A stretch of DNA of 64,000 nt, from NCBI GenBank assembly GCA_947179155.2, contig OX359264.1, positions 60,723,202 to 60,787,201 of the forward strand, read 5' to 3'. This stretch comes from Hedera helix (taxonomy: Eukaryota > Streptophyta > Magnoliopsida > Apiales > Araliaceae). The notes under the pieces were generated by a model that did no database searches, was not told where the DNA came from, and saw only the letters and a list, made by a program, of their open reading frames with translations. Numbering within the stretch: position 1 is the stretch's first letter; each line of letters starts with the position of its first letter. Of this stretch, positions 1 through 11,045 are shown piece by piece. Position numbers and translations under genes: made by a program.

Positions 1-2
1 CA

Positions 3-665
3 TTCGAGGCTTTGTATGGAAGGAAGTGTCGCTCTCCAATATGTTGGAATGAGGTAGGAGAAGCAAAATTGTTGGGACCCGAGTTGGTACGCTTGACGAC
101 CGAAAAGATCCAAATGATCCGACAACGAATACAGACCGCACAAGAACGACAAAAGAGTTATGCTGATCTTCATCGGAGAGACGAAAGTTTCAACGTCGGA
201 GATCATGTATTCTTACGTGTTTCTCCATGGAAAGGGGTTACGAGATTCGGAAAGAGAGGAAAGCTCAACCCTCGATTTATTGGCCCATTTGAAATCCTCG
301 ATCGAATAGGAACCGTAGCCTACAAACTAGCCCTACCACCAAGTATGTCTCGCATCCATAACGTTTTTCACATATCTATGTTACGTAAATATGTGAAGGA
401 CCCAAACCACGTCATTGAGTTAGAACCATACGTTATAGCAGAAGATTTAACATACGAGGAGGTACCTGTTAAGATCCTGGATAAGAAGGAGCAGATCCTA
501 CGCTCAAAGGTTATACCTCAAGTTAAGGTTTTATGGAGGAACCAAGATACTGAGGAAATGACCTGGGAGCTAGAATCTGAGATGAAATCTAAGTATCCTT
601 ACCTCTTCGATATGTCAGGTACGTCAATTTCGGGGACGAAATTTCATAAGGAGGGGAGGTTGTAA
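3..665 (+). CDS. Ty3/gypsy polyprotein, C-terminal end (integrase tail and chromodomain-like region), 5'-truncated by window
   Basis: The open frame enters from the window edge and ends at TAA 663-665. It begins with the integrase motif FEALYGRKCRSP. A conserved tail follows, with FNVGDHVFLRVSPWKG and the HNVFHISMLRKY motif near residues 110-130. The C-terminal part (PVKILDKKEQILRSK, then VKVLWRNQDTEEMTWE) looks like the chromodomain region of plant chromoviruses of the Del/Tekay type, which target integration to chromatin. The stop codon lies inside the first bases of the 3' LTR, and the polypurine tract is within the reading frame. No stop interrupts the visible 220 codons, so this copy may be fairly young. 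The upstream reverse transcriptase, RNase H and integrase core lie outside the window. The family call is firm; the clade is an inference. Confidence 0.9.
   Translation, partial: FEALYGRKCRSPICWNEVGEAKLLGPELVRLTTEKIQMIRQRIQTAQERQKSYADLHRRDESFNVGDHVFLRVSPWKGVTRFGKRGKLNPRFIGPFEILDRIGTVAYKLALPPSMSRIHNVFHISMLRKYVKDPNHVIELEPYVIAEDLTYEEVPVKILDKKEQILRSKVIPQVKVLWRNQDTEEMTWELESEMKSKYPYLFDMSGTSISGTKFHKEGRL
649..660 (+). promoter_or_regulatory. Polypurine tract of the gypsy element
   Basis: The purine run AGGAGGGGAGG followed by T lies directly before the TGTAAGACCCC start of the LTR. This is the expected priming site for plus-strand DNA synthesis. It fixes the LTR at 661 as the 3' LTR of the element whose pol gene ends here. 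Confidence 0.8.
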
Positions 666-784
666 GACCCCGAATTTTATGAAATACAAAATTTAATTTT
701 TCTTCATATAGATATTTTTTTAAACAGTAAGTGGTTAAATCGATAAAGTTAAAAGTTAAGGATGTTATGTGCAAATTTTATTTT

Positions 785-845
785 GTCGGACAATATTCGC
801 TTTGTCGGGGAATATTCGTTTGGTCGGGGAATATTCGTTTGGTCC
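785..845 (+). repeat. Repeated GTCGGGGAATATTCG motif in the LTR U3 region
   Basis: Three near-copies of GTCGGGGAATATTCGTTTG stand head to tail (the first with GGACAATATTCG) and lead into a GTCCGACGGCGCC segment. The same block is present at 18461-18515 on the minus strand, and at 62779-62820 with one copy fewer. CGAATATTCG is palindromic. A role as a protein-binding site in the LTR promoter is plausible but only inferred. Confidence 0.65.
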
Positions 846-1079
846 GACGGCGCCGAAATAACAAATTATTGGTGGACCCCACAACGGAATATTTGTCGGA
901 TATAGAAAACGACAGAAATAACCTTTTTAAATAAAAATAGTCAACGGAACTGTTAAAATACCGGTGATAAAAGAATAGTAGCATACGGTAGTTATTGGTA
1001 TTTTCTGTAGCACTCGGTACTCTACAGTAACACACGGTATTGCATAGTGTCTCATATTTTTGGTCTGATAATTGACACC

Positions 1080-1345
1080 GTAACTGTTACGCATCATTTC
1101 ATCGATAATTGTCACTGCATAATATTTTATATTATCAATTCAATAATTGTTGTTACACAGTATTTTGCATTATTGATTTAATAATTGTCATTACACTGTA
1201 TTTTATATCATTGAGTCAATAATTGTTGTTGCACTGTTTTTAAAATTATTGAACCTAATAATTGTCACAGTAACATATGCACAGTAATTCACATTATTGA
1301 ATCAATAATTGTCATTACACAGTAACGTATGCTTTATTTTACATT
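1080..1345 (+). repeat. Diverged tandem repeats of about 50 bp in the LTR
   Basis: Units built on AATAATTGTCATTACACAGTA followed by a short AT-rich spacer with ATTATTGA are repeated about five times with substitutions. The equivalent stretch is in the minus-strand copy at about 18000-18240 and in the copy at 63040-63180. Confidence 0.6.
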
Positions 1346-1448
1346 ATTGTTATCTCTATTATGATGTTATTTAAACAGTTGTATTTCATTAATTTATTGA
1401 CTTGATATCTAAGAGCTAACTATACTGTATTTATAACAATTAGTCATA

Positions 1449-1716
1449 ATAATTGAATTGATAAAGTTATTTGTTTATAATATAAAGTTAGGTGATTATT
1501 AGGTGATATGAAATGAATGGTGTAGATTAAAGTGTGAATTATTGTTGAATAATTGAATTGATTTGTTTATAATATAAAGTTAGGTGATTATTAGGTAATA
1601 TGAAATGAATGGTGTAGATTAAAGTGTGAATTATTGTTGAATAATTAAATTGATTTGTTTATAATATAAAGTTAGGTGATTATTAGGTGATATGAAATGA
1701 ATGGTGTAGATTAAAG
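1449..1716 (+). repeat. 92-bp tandem repeat, about 2.5 copies plus a partial
   Basis: The unit beginning GGTGATTATTAGGTGATATG starts at 1491, 1583 and 1675, an exact 92-bp period, and the copies are nearly identical. A partial copy precedes the array from 1449. It lies just upstream of the LTR TATA box at 1805. The minus-strand copies do not show the same copy number. Confidence 0.85.
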
Positions 1717-1804
1717 ATAATATAATATTTGAAATGGATGGTGTAGATTAAAAGGTGATCTTTAAATGAATGGTTTAGATTAAATGAATGATAAGATTTT
1801 TGGC

Positions 1805-1812
1805 TATAAATA
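1805..1812 (+). promoter_or_regulatory. TATA box of the family A LTR
   Basis: GGCTATAAATAGAAGCC contains a consensus plant TATA box. The same context is conserved at 63715-63722 (plus) and 17658-17665 (minus strand) in other copies of this LTR. Transcription would start about 30 bp downstream. Confidence 0.7.
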
Positions 1813-2138
1813 GAAGCCTTAACTTAAGGATTTTTCATAAACTTCCTTACTTGTTCTTTCTTTCTCTCTCTAAATACTTCTTGTGAAAGTTCTCTCTAAG
1901 TGTGCTTAAGTCATCTTGAGTATTTGTGAAGATCTATAAGTATACGTGTACTGTTCAAGTTAATCAACCTCATTTAAATCAATATCCAGTCACGTGTTAC
2001 GGTAAGGGATACCATCTTTTTCATCTTCCATTATTCAAACGTACTATGGTAAGGGATTATCATTATTTGATTCTCGATAATAATATTGTTTCTTCCTTAC
2101 TCATAAGACGTGCCGTTTATTTCCATGTATTAAGTTGT

Positions 2139-2415
2139 GGGAATAACCTTACGGAGCGGATTGCCGCCTGTTGGTGAATAACCTTTCGTATTCATTCATT
2201 ATTAATCTCTGAGAATAACCTTACGGAGCGGATTGCCGCCTGTTTGGTGAATAACTCTTTGTACTCAAATTCTATTAAATTGTGGGAATAACCTTACGGA
2301 GCGGATTGCCGCCTGTTTGGTGAATAACTCTTTGTACTCAAATTCTATTAAATTGTGGGAATAACCTTACGGAGCGGATTGCCGCCTGTTGGTGAATAAC
2401 CCTTTGTATTAATTT
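2139..2415 (+). repeat. 73-bp tandem repeat, four copies, in the LTR leader
   Basis: Units beginning GAATAACCTTACGGAGCGGA start at 2141, 2213, 2286 and 2359, giving periods of 72, 73 and 73. Each holds GCGGATTGCCGC, which can fold into a small GC-rich hairpin, and ends in GGTGAATAAC. They lie downstream of the TATA box and so in the transcribed part. The minus-strand LTR has four matching units at 16815-17072. Confidence 0.85.
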
Positions 2416-3639
2416 CCTTCACCTTTTGTTAATCAAACCTGCTACGGTAAGGGATATTATTTTCTTTCATACTCCTAAATCGAAATTTATTATGGAACTA
2501 TTGCTTCTATAATTCCTGAAAATATTATATGTTCCATAATAGTTGAACTTCATTATTTCAACTGAACCTTCCTATTTACGTGAACCTTTCTATTGAATTG
2601 TAACCGTTATTCTGAACTGTGGATCTTGAATATCATTTTTAAATTTCACTCCACATCATGTTGACAATTTGGACATTATTTGAATCTGTACAAAGTAAAC
2701 TTCCGATACTTATTGTTATCCTATTTCTTCTGTTCATCATTTATATCATTCTAATCATCCAAAAATCAAGCTGTTGTGAATATCTGTGGCCGGGGGCACA
2801 GATGTGATATATTTGTTGAACAGATGATAGGTTAAAGGCGATATAATAGGTTAAAGGCGATACATCTGTTCGGTGTCTTTTATGGCACGTGGTGAATGTT
2901 CTCTTTGACCCGTAGTGCAAAGATGAACTGTTGTTTGGTATGATTATGACCAAAGGCTGAATCTGGTATAATCATGACCGTTGGTGTTATATTGAATGTC
3001 TTTGGCCCGTAGTGCAAAGATGAACTGTTGATCTGCATGATTATGATCAGGAACTGTGAATTTGTATTATCTTGACTAATGATATTTCAGATGATAAAAG
3101 TCGAGGATGTTTTTCCTAAAAAGAGAACCGAGTGGACATTATAGTCTGCATTATTCTTCTAATAGATTACTCATTCCGCTGCTATTATTGATCTGAACGT
3201 TGTTTAAGAATTTAACTGCAGTTTTTGATATAAACCTTGTAGTCTATTGTATTCTATCAAGAACTCAGCTGTTGAAGACTAATGATAATTTATTCGTCAT
3301 TATCTTAGTCATGATATTCTTTACTGGGCTATTTGAGCTCACCCTTTCTTTTGTTCCATTGTTTTTCAACAGGAGATGAAAACATAACAGGGTCTAGCCG
3401 GGGAATGGAGTGAGGGTCCGAGGAATAGTTATCATAGTCTTCACGTTTTGTAAAATAGTGTGACAATAATAGTGAAGACTTAGTTGTGTATTATTATACA
3501 CTGTATTGTTGTACGTTGTGCTTTGTTGTAATAATTTTGTTGTTGTATTTTGACGACTCAAGTTTGGGCTGTGTGGGCCCAGATTTGGGGGCGTCACAGA
3601 TGAGTTGTGTGACAACGCCAACATTTTCTATTTTGCTAA

Positions 3640-5608
3640 ATAGAAAAACTTATGGTGAAATTCATCCATCGAGAGGAATTCGTCAAGGGGATCCATTATC
3701 ACCCAACCTATTTTTACTGTGTGCAGAAGGCTTTACTGCATTGTTAAAAAAAGCAGAATTAGAAGGGCGGATCAAGGGAGTTTCCGTTTGCAGAGGGACC
3801 CCAAAGGTCATGAATCTTATGTTTGTTAATGACTCATTGCTCTTTTGTCTGGGAAATTGAGTTGAAGGGGAAACAATAGACGAGATACTCTAAACTTATG
3901 AAAGAGCTTCTGGTCAAAGTATTAATTTGGAAAAGTCTTCAGCCTATTTCAGCAGTAATGCTTTGGATAGGCAAAAGACTCAGATTCTAGAAGTCCTGGG
4001 AGTAGTGAAGGTTGATCAGTTTGACACATATCTTGGTTTTTCAACTTTGATTGGGAACGCCAAGTATAAAACATTCTCATTTTTGAAAGATATAATATGG
4101 AAAAAGCTCTAAGGATGGAAGGGCATGCTATTATCTAGAGTTGGCAAAGAAATTCTCATCAAGGTTGTGGCTCAATCCATATCCACTTACATTATGAGTG
4201 TTTTTCAACTCCCTTTGAAATTATGTGATGAACTAAATGCATTATGTGCAAATTTTTGGTGGGGACAAGTGGCAAATGAACGGAAAATTCATTGTAAGAG
4301 TTGGGAGAAGCTGACTGTTTCAAAGAAAGAATGAGGTATGGGATTTTGGGATTTGAGAGCGTTTAATCTAGCAATGTTGGCCAAGCAGGGTTGGAGGATG
4401 GTTCAAGGTAATGATTCGTCACTCTATCAATGTTTTAAAGCAAGATATTTTATGAGATCAACTTTTCTTGAGGCGAAGGTATCACCTAATTGCTCTTATG
4501 TGTAGAGAAGTTTGATGGCTGCACAATCTATTATTTAATCTGGTTACTGTTGGAGGGTTGGTAATGGGACTTTAATTAATACCTTAACAAATCGTTGGAT
4601 CCCTAATTCTCCCACAAACAGTTCTAAATCTTGTCCAAGAATATTGGGGTGAATTGATGGTATCTAACCTAATCAATTCTGAGCTGAATAGTTGGAGATA
4701 TGAAAATATTATGTCTATCTTTCATAGGGACAAAGCTAATGCAATTTGTCGAATTCCTTTGAGTAGACGATATGTTTTTGATACTATATTTTGGTTGCCT
4801 AATCCAAAGGGTGTTTTTACTGTCAAGTATGTTTATCATGTGGCGAGACGACTTATATCTGATGCCAATCGGATTGGAACGTCTAGAATTTGTACTACTA
4901 AAAATGTTTAGGCGGCAATATGGAAGCTTAGGATTCCAAATAAAATAAAAAAAATTGCATGGAGAGCTTGCCATGAAATTTTACCAACTGCAATGAATCT
5001 GTCCAGAAGAAGGATCCACTATGATGATAAATGTTTGATGTGTACAAGAGAACCAGAATCCACAATCCATGCTTTATAGGATTGTGTTGTGGCTCAAGAC
5101 ATTTTGGGCTGGAAGTGTTCGAAAACTACAAAAAGGTAAGCATGGACAAGCCGATATTATGCACAACTAACTACGAGTTTGAGTTATTTTGGATCCAAGC
5201 ATGGCTGATCTGGAACCAACTGCACGGAGGAAAGTTGAAGAGTCCGGATAGCTTGATTAAAAGAACAAAAGAGTGCATTGAAGAGTTTAAATATTCCCAA
5301 TCCCAACTGCTTGTTCAGAAGAGGCAGCAATCAAGCGGTAATGTTTGGCGACCACCACCATTTGAGGCGTATAAACTCAATTTTGATGCAGCAATTTTTT
5401 CGGAGTTAGGCAAAACTGGCTTTGGAACTATCATTCAAAATGACAAGGGAGAGGTTATGGCTGCTATAATTGTTACTGGTCCTAATGTGAGCACCAATGA
5501 AAAAGCTGAATTACTTGTTTGCCGAAGAGCTATCGAATTTGCTGTGGATGTTGGTTTCTCTAGGTTGGTTATTGAAGGTGATAATTGCAATGTTACTCAC
5601 GTCATTTC
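3640..5608 (+). pseudogene. LINE ORF2 relic: reverse transcriptase and RNase H
   Basis: This is the coding relic of the LINE. Open segments lie at about 3600-3860, 3927-4112, 4125-4334, 4654-4911 and 5031-5636. The RT active-site motif is altered (FVND in place of F/YADD) and several in-frame stops are present. The order RT, connector, zinc-binding RVT region (VWAAIWKLRIPNKIKKIAWR-like segment at 4910-4960), RNase H is standard for plant LINEs. The RNase H segment carries the DAA start motif and a GDN motif. The frame crosses the solo-LTR insertion at 5609 and continues at 10126-10222. Confidence 0.85.
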
Positions 5609-6194
5609 TGTAACGCCCCGAGAATTTCCTTACTGACCACGGGCGACCCCTAGTCGTTACGCACGACCTTCAATGAATAACTACAACATTTAATAATTTA
5701 ATGCTGCTAAAACTCAATTATATTAATTGATAAAACTAGTTTATTTAAAAACTATTAAAATCTTCTTTATTTTCCCTGAATCGAAATCTTTACATTAATT
5801 TCCTTGACCTCAAGATCATATATATCATGATCAGTTTACCACAATAATTGTGAGTACACCAAAACTCACACTCCAACAATAAGTCATTATAATAATACCT
5901 TGACTTTTACTATCCGATCGAGTCCAATAATAGTAACACTCGTCTATCGTAGGTTCATCTTTTATTTCAAGAACATGATCTCCAATCAAGAATATTACCA
6001 CAACATATTCATCTCAAAGGTTAATAACCATTGATAACTACCTAGCTTATTAACTTGCAACATCAATTCGTTTCAGAATTTTAATCTTTAACTCTTTTCC
6101 TAACTCACAAAATCATATATATTATGATTCAATATTTAATCTTTACTTCTATAAGTATTCTTTATAATCTGATAAGCTAAATACATGATTCAGC

Positions 6195-6335
6195 AAACTA
6201 GATTACCAAAACAGCAAGCTGGAAAACCATTACAGCAAGCTGAACTACTAAAACAGCAAACTGTTTACTAAAACAGCAAGCTGGAAAACCAGAACAGCAA
6301 ACTGTTTACTAAAACAGCAAGCTGTTTTCCTATTT
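6195..6335. repeat. Tandem ACAGCAAGCTG/ACAGCAAACTG repeats in solo LTR
   Basis: Short units of about 17-20 bp containing AAAACAGCAAGCTGG are repeated seven or so times, partly in a higher-order unit of about 50 bp. They are located within the solo LTR and are non-coding. Confidence 0.7.
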
Positions 6336-8804
6336 CAGCATCCTAAATTTCTAATTCAGCATGTCATATATCCAAAATAACATCCTGCATTCCCAATTCA
6401 GCATCTTAAATTCATTATTTTAGCATACCGAAGACTTGGCATATGCTAATTTACTTAAAGTATTTTATTTGTATAAGTTTACATTAATAAAATGTAAAGT
6501 ATACAACTTATTTTCATAATGAACATCCTTTATTCATTTTCTCAAAATCCATTTCAACTTACTTTATTTTCATTACAACAATATGAGTAATTGTAGCTCA
6601 CAATTCAACTTCATGAATATCTTCAATACCTTCTTAGTTTGTTCGTTCAGAACTTGCAACATTTACAAATTATTTATCATAGCTATCAGCTTTAGTAACT
6701 TAACAACAATAAGTTCAAATACCAAGACAATTACATTGAATGACAAATTGACAACGTTACAATATCCATCTTTCATAATCCAGTGCCTTCAAGGATTTCT
6801 TCATTTACTTCGCTGAAAATGTTAATTTAAAGCAAGGATGAGCACGACGGCTCAGCAAGTTTAACAGATAACACATAACACATAATTCATGTTCATGCAT
6901 GCTTCTCATGTCTTATACATTTCATTTGATATGTGCATCATGTTTCTCATGCTTTGCATGTTATATGCTTCATACCAATCATGTATTATATTCAATACAT
7001 GTCATATAGTTTAACTTAAATGATAAAACTCATGTCGTCGATTGTATATCAATAACTCATATTACATAAATGCACAAAAGCACATTGACGCATATTGTCA
7101 CATAGCAACAAATCACGTTTAACATCAATATACACATAGCAACAAATTCTGAAAAACTTGCCTGATAAGTTTATCCGGCACACGCTAACATTACATTTCC
7201 CGAACAACCTACAATCATAATGTGGTTAACATACTCATATTAGTCACAATTTGACGCATTAAAAGTCTTAATTATGACCTTAGCTTCCAATTGTTTTAAC
7301 TTTTTTGTTAACTGATTTTAAATCTTAGTTAATTCATAACTCCTTCATACCAAATCGGAATTGACTCAACTTTGGACAATGATCTATCCATAACATGTTC
7401 TAGCTACTACCATAGGCGTCTTAAACCTCAAATTGCTCGAACCCAAAAAGTCTCAAAACAGCCCGCTTGAAATAGTGAGTGACAGCTTACTTTTTGTCCC
7501 GACCTGTTTTACGGTAAAATTCATATAAAATAATCTATAAAGAATTTTAATATCGTTCCTTCTTGACATATCTTCGTAACTTCGAGATCTACAACTTTTG
7601 TTTAGGTTTGAGAACCTAATTGGGTACACACTAGGCTGTACACCTCAAAGAATAGCTATGTTAAAAATTGTCCCGAGAACAAACTGGCAGTCAGACACTA
7701 GTTCACAAAAAAATTCATAACTTCTTCGTTACATGTCCATTTTTTATCATCTTTACATAAAATTAAAGTTTATGAAGTCTACTTCAAATCTTATTTAGAC
7801 CTTGACTTCATCCCATGCACCAAACAACACAGATCTAAGAGTTTACCCAACATGTCCAGACAGCTTCAGTCACTGGACAGTTGCACAAAATTAATTTTTT
7901 CAAAAATGCTATGCTCCATAAAATGGTTAACTATTTCGAGTAATTCTAGATAACTTCCATATCTACAACTTTGTAGTTTACACCAACTCCAATTTCCAAA
8001 CACATGATTTTCTACAATTTTTACAAAGTTCAAATTCGCTGCAGTTCGCTGGCAGACTAATTTTCGCCCGACCCAGCCTGCTTCTTTCAGTCACTACGCA
8101 CAAACCACAATGAATTTCCGTGATCTAAAAATTTCTGTGGAAAGCTTACTTCCGTAGCTTTAATTTGATATATAGCCCGCTCTCTAACTCTAAAAACTCA
8201 ATTTTATAAAAATTCCTGAACCAGCTGCAACACAACACACATTTCTGCGAAATTTCGTTTTTCAACTTTCTTTTTAATTCCATCCGTGAATCATCTAATA
8301 GATTCATTATACACCATGGTTAGAGCATTACACAAGTTTAAGTATGATCTACAATCATAAATTTTACTAATACCCAATATATACTCAAGAAATTAAAGAT
8401 TAATTTAAGGGTTTAGTGAATACCTTCATGGCTTTTTTTTTTTTTTTCTTCTTCATTTCCTTCTTCCTCTTCTCCTCCCTTTCTCTACCCGTGAGTTCAG
8501 CTCTCTCTCTCTCTCTCAAATGTTTGTTGATTTCTTTCCAACAAGTGGGTTTAGTCCATTCAAATATATAACAAAGATAGAGATAATAGAGTAAAAAGTG
8601 TGATTGGTGGAAACTAGATTACATTGGATAAGGATAAGGAATGATTGGCTCACATAAATTCCACCTCATTAAAATCTGAGATCCAGCTGGCCACTCCAAA
8701 TTTTCGTGGATTAAATTTCTCTTTTGGGTCCCACTTTTAATTATCTGACCCGCTCTTTGATTGTCTGACCCGAAAAACTAAATTTTCAATATTATAGTCA
8801 ATTC

Positions 8805-9195
8805 CTACTAATTTGGACGTTCCCGACGTCATGGTAACATCCGTTTCTTCAAATTCACTTCCGAACTTCAAGTTTGACCTTTTTCCTAAAAAGTCAAACG
8901 GTCAACTTTGACCAAAAAGTCAACCGAAACACATATCGTGTTTACAGTCCATATTTACTAAATTTGACGTTCCCGTCGCAACAGTGAAGTCCGTTTCTCA
9001 AAATTCTTCTCCAAACTCAAACTTTGACTTTTAACATTTATAAGTCAAACGGTTGACTTTGACCAAAAGTCAACCCCGACACCAAATTGTGTTTATTCAC
9101 TCTTCTTGTCAAATTCGACGTTCTGAACTCAACGGCGCAGTCCGCATCTCCAAATTCTCTTCCGAACTCCAAATTTAAGTTTTAACTTGATTATC
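8805..9195. repeat. About 150-bp tandem repeat, 2.6 diverged copies, in solo LTR
   Basis: GACGTTC-containing units start at 8816, 8966 and 9117 (periods 150 and 151). Each is followed by a TCCGTTTCTC...CTTCCGAACT segment and a AAAGTCAAACGGTCAACTTTGACC segment. The copies are clearly diverged, so the duplication is older than the insertion or has decayed since. Confidence 0.75.
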
Positions 9196-10262
9196 ATCTC
9201 TTTCCTTTAATCAAACTTTGACTATTTGACCACTTTGGTCATTTCTTGATAATTCGATATATTAACTTACCTTCACACATGCAAGTATACTCGTTTTATC
9301 AGGTATCCATTACCTCTTCACTTCACACCACTATTCCACGTAATCACAACCACATGGGGTTCATACTTACCTTAGACTGTCACCTTAATAACTCAGTCAC
9401 ACATACAAGTCTTACAATTATTTCATGCTTAGGCTTGTTCACTATAACCATATGGCTTGCCATATATATTAATCTGACTCACCATAACTTAATCCATTTT
9501 GGACTACTATTTAATTTCCAACACTTGGCTACTAGGTTGGGTTTAAACTTAATTACCACCACAGTACCCAACTTGTCTTTTTCCAATTTACTAATTTGGA
9601 CTATCTTAAATTATCACTCAAGGTTTAACTTTCAAAAGCTTACTTAATTAATAAATTAAGCTTTACAGTATTCTCGATGATTAATTTCATTAATCATTTA
9701 TCACGTTCGGCTAAAATATAATTAGCGCACCTCCAAGTGTATATGTATCTATACATATACACCTTAACTTAAACTTAAAAATATCTTAATAATTAAAATT
9801 TATTTCCCAAATAAATTTTCTCATACCTAAAAGTAAAAACTTCTTACATAATCTCTTTTAGTCCAATAAATCCATCAAACTTTAAAGGTATTATATTACC
9901 TTATCATCAATATACCTCCAAATATACACATAATTAAATTCTAGATTTTACAATTTAAAAACCTACAATTACCCACATTTAAATCATAATATAAAAGTTA
10001 GGGTCAAATGTTTACTCTTTTCTACACCTTTTATTTCTCCAATTCTAGGTTTTGCACTTCAACCTTTATTTCATCATCAAGACCTTATTTAAAATCTTGT
10101 GAAATATCCTGGATATTACAATTTCTTCTTGTAGACATTCAATAAATGAGGAGTTGTATTGGTTGAAGAACAATCTCCTACAGTTATGGCTTGTTTTGTA
10201 TCATGATCTTATATCCCTTTAATTGAATGATCATTTTTCTTTCAGAAAAAAATAAAAATACA

Positions 10263-11045
10263 CCCAATAACACAAAATATATAATACATGAATAATATAT
10301 TTAATTTTTTTTTACTTTTGATTCCATATACTTGAGTCTCATTTGTAAATACTAAAAAAAAACTAATATTTTCACATGAAAAATATCATTATAAGTCTAT
10401 AACAACGATTTTAACCGTCACTATAATTCTTACACTTTACATATAAAAATATCAAACCCCCCGTGAAAATATCACTTCCCATACTAAAAATATTGATAAT
10501 ATATTTTTATTCTATATTCACTCTAAAAATACCAACTTGTTAGTTAATAGTAATGACATTATAATAAAATATAACAAACTTAAAAGTATTGTACCATCCT
10601 ATAATGCCATCAAAATAAAATGGACTCTTTTTTGGTATAAGAAAATGGGAAATGATTTTTCATGTAGAGCAGTGAAAGGGGTTACATGAACAGAAAACGG
10701 ACAAATCATCATAAGTGCTTCTAGTACCAGGAGCTCATTTTTGCAAAATGAACAATGACAACGAGTTTCGTTCCCCAGATCTCATTTTCAATTTAATGCT
10801 TGTGATCCATTTTTGGAGGAAACACCATTCCATCAGATTTAAAAGAATCGATATGATGCAAGAGATTAACTAGGAAGTCTTTCAATATTTAGTTTCATTC
10901 CAGTTCCAAAATATAATAGTGGCCTGCAGTCACTTTTGTTTCATTCCTGCCACAACTCCCATTTAATACAGCTAATAGCTAAGAAACAGGAACACACTCC
11001 CTATTCAACAAACACTCAGAATTACTGAGGTGGCTTTTGAAGTTC
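10263..11045. other. Intergenic, AT-rich; includes probable NOP10 3' UTR
   Basis: No gene was seen. The part near 10750-11045 probably holds the 3' UTR of the minus-strand NOP10 gene. A complementary-strand AATAAA-type signal was not placed with confidence. Confidence 0.5.

Larger units (their letters stand above)
661..3598 (+). mobile_element. 3' LTR of gypsy element, family A (2.9 kb)
   Basis: It starts TGTAAGACCCCGAATTTTAT and ends TTTGGGGGCGTCACA, giving the TG...CA ends of an LTR. The same ends recur at 15462-18635 and 15078-19857 (both minus strand), and the start recurs at 62654 (plus). A TATA box (TATAAATA, 1805-1812) marks the likely promoter; everything after about 1835 would be R/U5. 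The interior has no credible ORF but several tandem arrays, described separately. It is inserted in a LINE, whose coding sequence resumes at 3599. The 5' half of the element and the left target-site copy lie outside the window, so the duplication (it would be GATGA at 3599-3603) cannot be checked. Confidence 0.9.
5609..10120 (-). mobile_element. Solo LTR, about 4.5 kb, gypsy family B, with perfect 5-bp target-site duplication
   Basis: Read on the plus strand it starts TGTAACGCCCCGAGAATTTC and ends GGATATTACA. ATTTC stands on both sides (5604-5608 and 10121-10125), and the interrupted LINE frame is restored when the segment and one ATTTC are removed. No pol-like coding or second LTR is seen inside, so it is best read as a solo LTR left by recombination. 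The strand is inferred: on the minus strand the end GGGGCGTTACA resembles the 3' end of family A, and a TATA-like site (minus, near 8558-8572) lies upstream of a pyrimidine/purine-rich leader. At 4.5 kb it is long for an LTR. The 133-codon ORF at 9246-9647 shows no recognisable domain. Confidence 0.85.
3599..10262 (+). mobile_element. Degenerate LINE (non-LTR retrotransposon), 5'-truncated, interrupted by a solo LTR
   Basis: Translation of 3599-5608 gives the second half of a plant LINE ORF2 in pieces. Reverse transcriptase is seen around 3640-3860 (HPSRGIRQGDPLSPNLF; the catalytic YADD position reads FVNDS). The region after it follows (YLGFSTLIGNAKYK, then KEILIKVVAQSISTYIMSVF). The C-terminal RNase H domain is at about 5385-5608 (NFDAAIFSELGKTGFGTII and NEKAELLVCRRAIEFA). 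Several stops and frameshifts occur, for example at 3859, 4111, 4333, 4504 and 4909. A solo LTR occupies 5609-10120. After it the RNase H frame resumes in phase (SSCRHSINEELYWLKNN) and ends at TAA 10220-10222, before an A-rich tail near 10245-10262. The gypsy element at 661-3598 removed or displaced the 5' part. This copy is dead. Confidence 0.9.

Noticed and set aside
2139..2415. Regular repeats with spacers as a CRISPR array
   Set aside because: It is a 73-bp tandem repeat in a plant LTR with nearly identical whole units; there are no unique spacers and no cas genes.
9246..9647. 133-codon ORF as a gene
   Set aside because: Low-complexity hydrophobic translation without any domain, inside a solo LTR; no splice or codon evidence.
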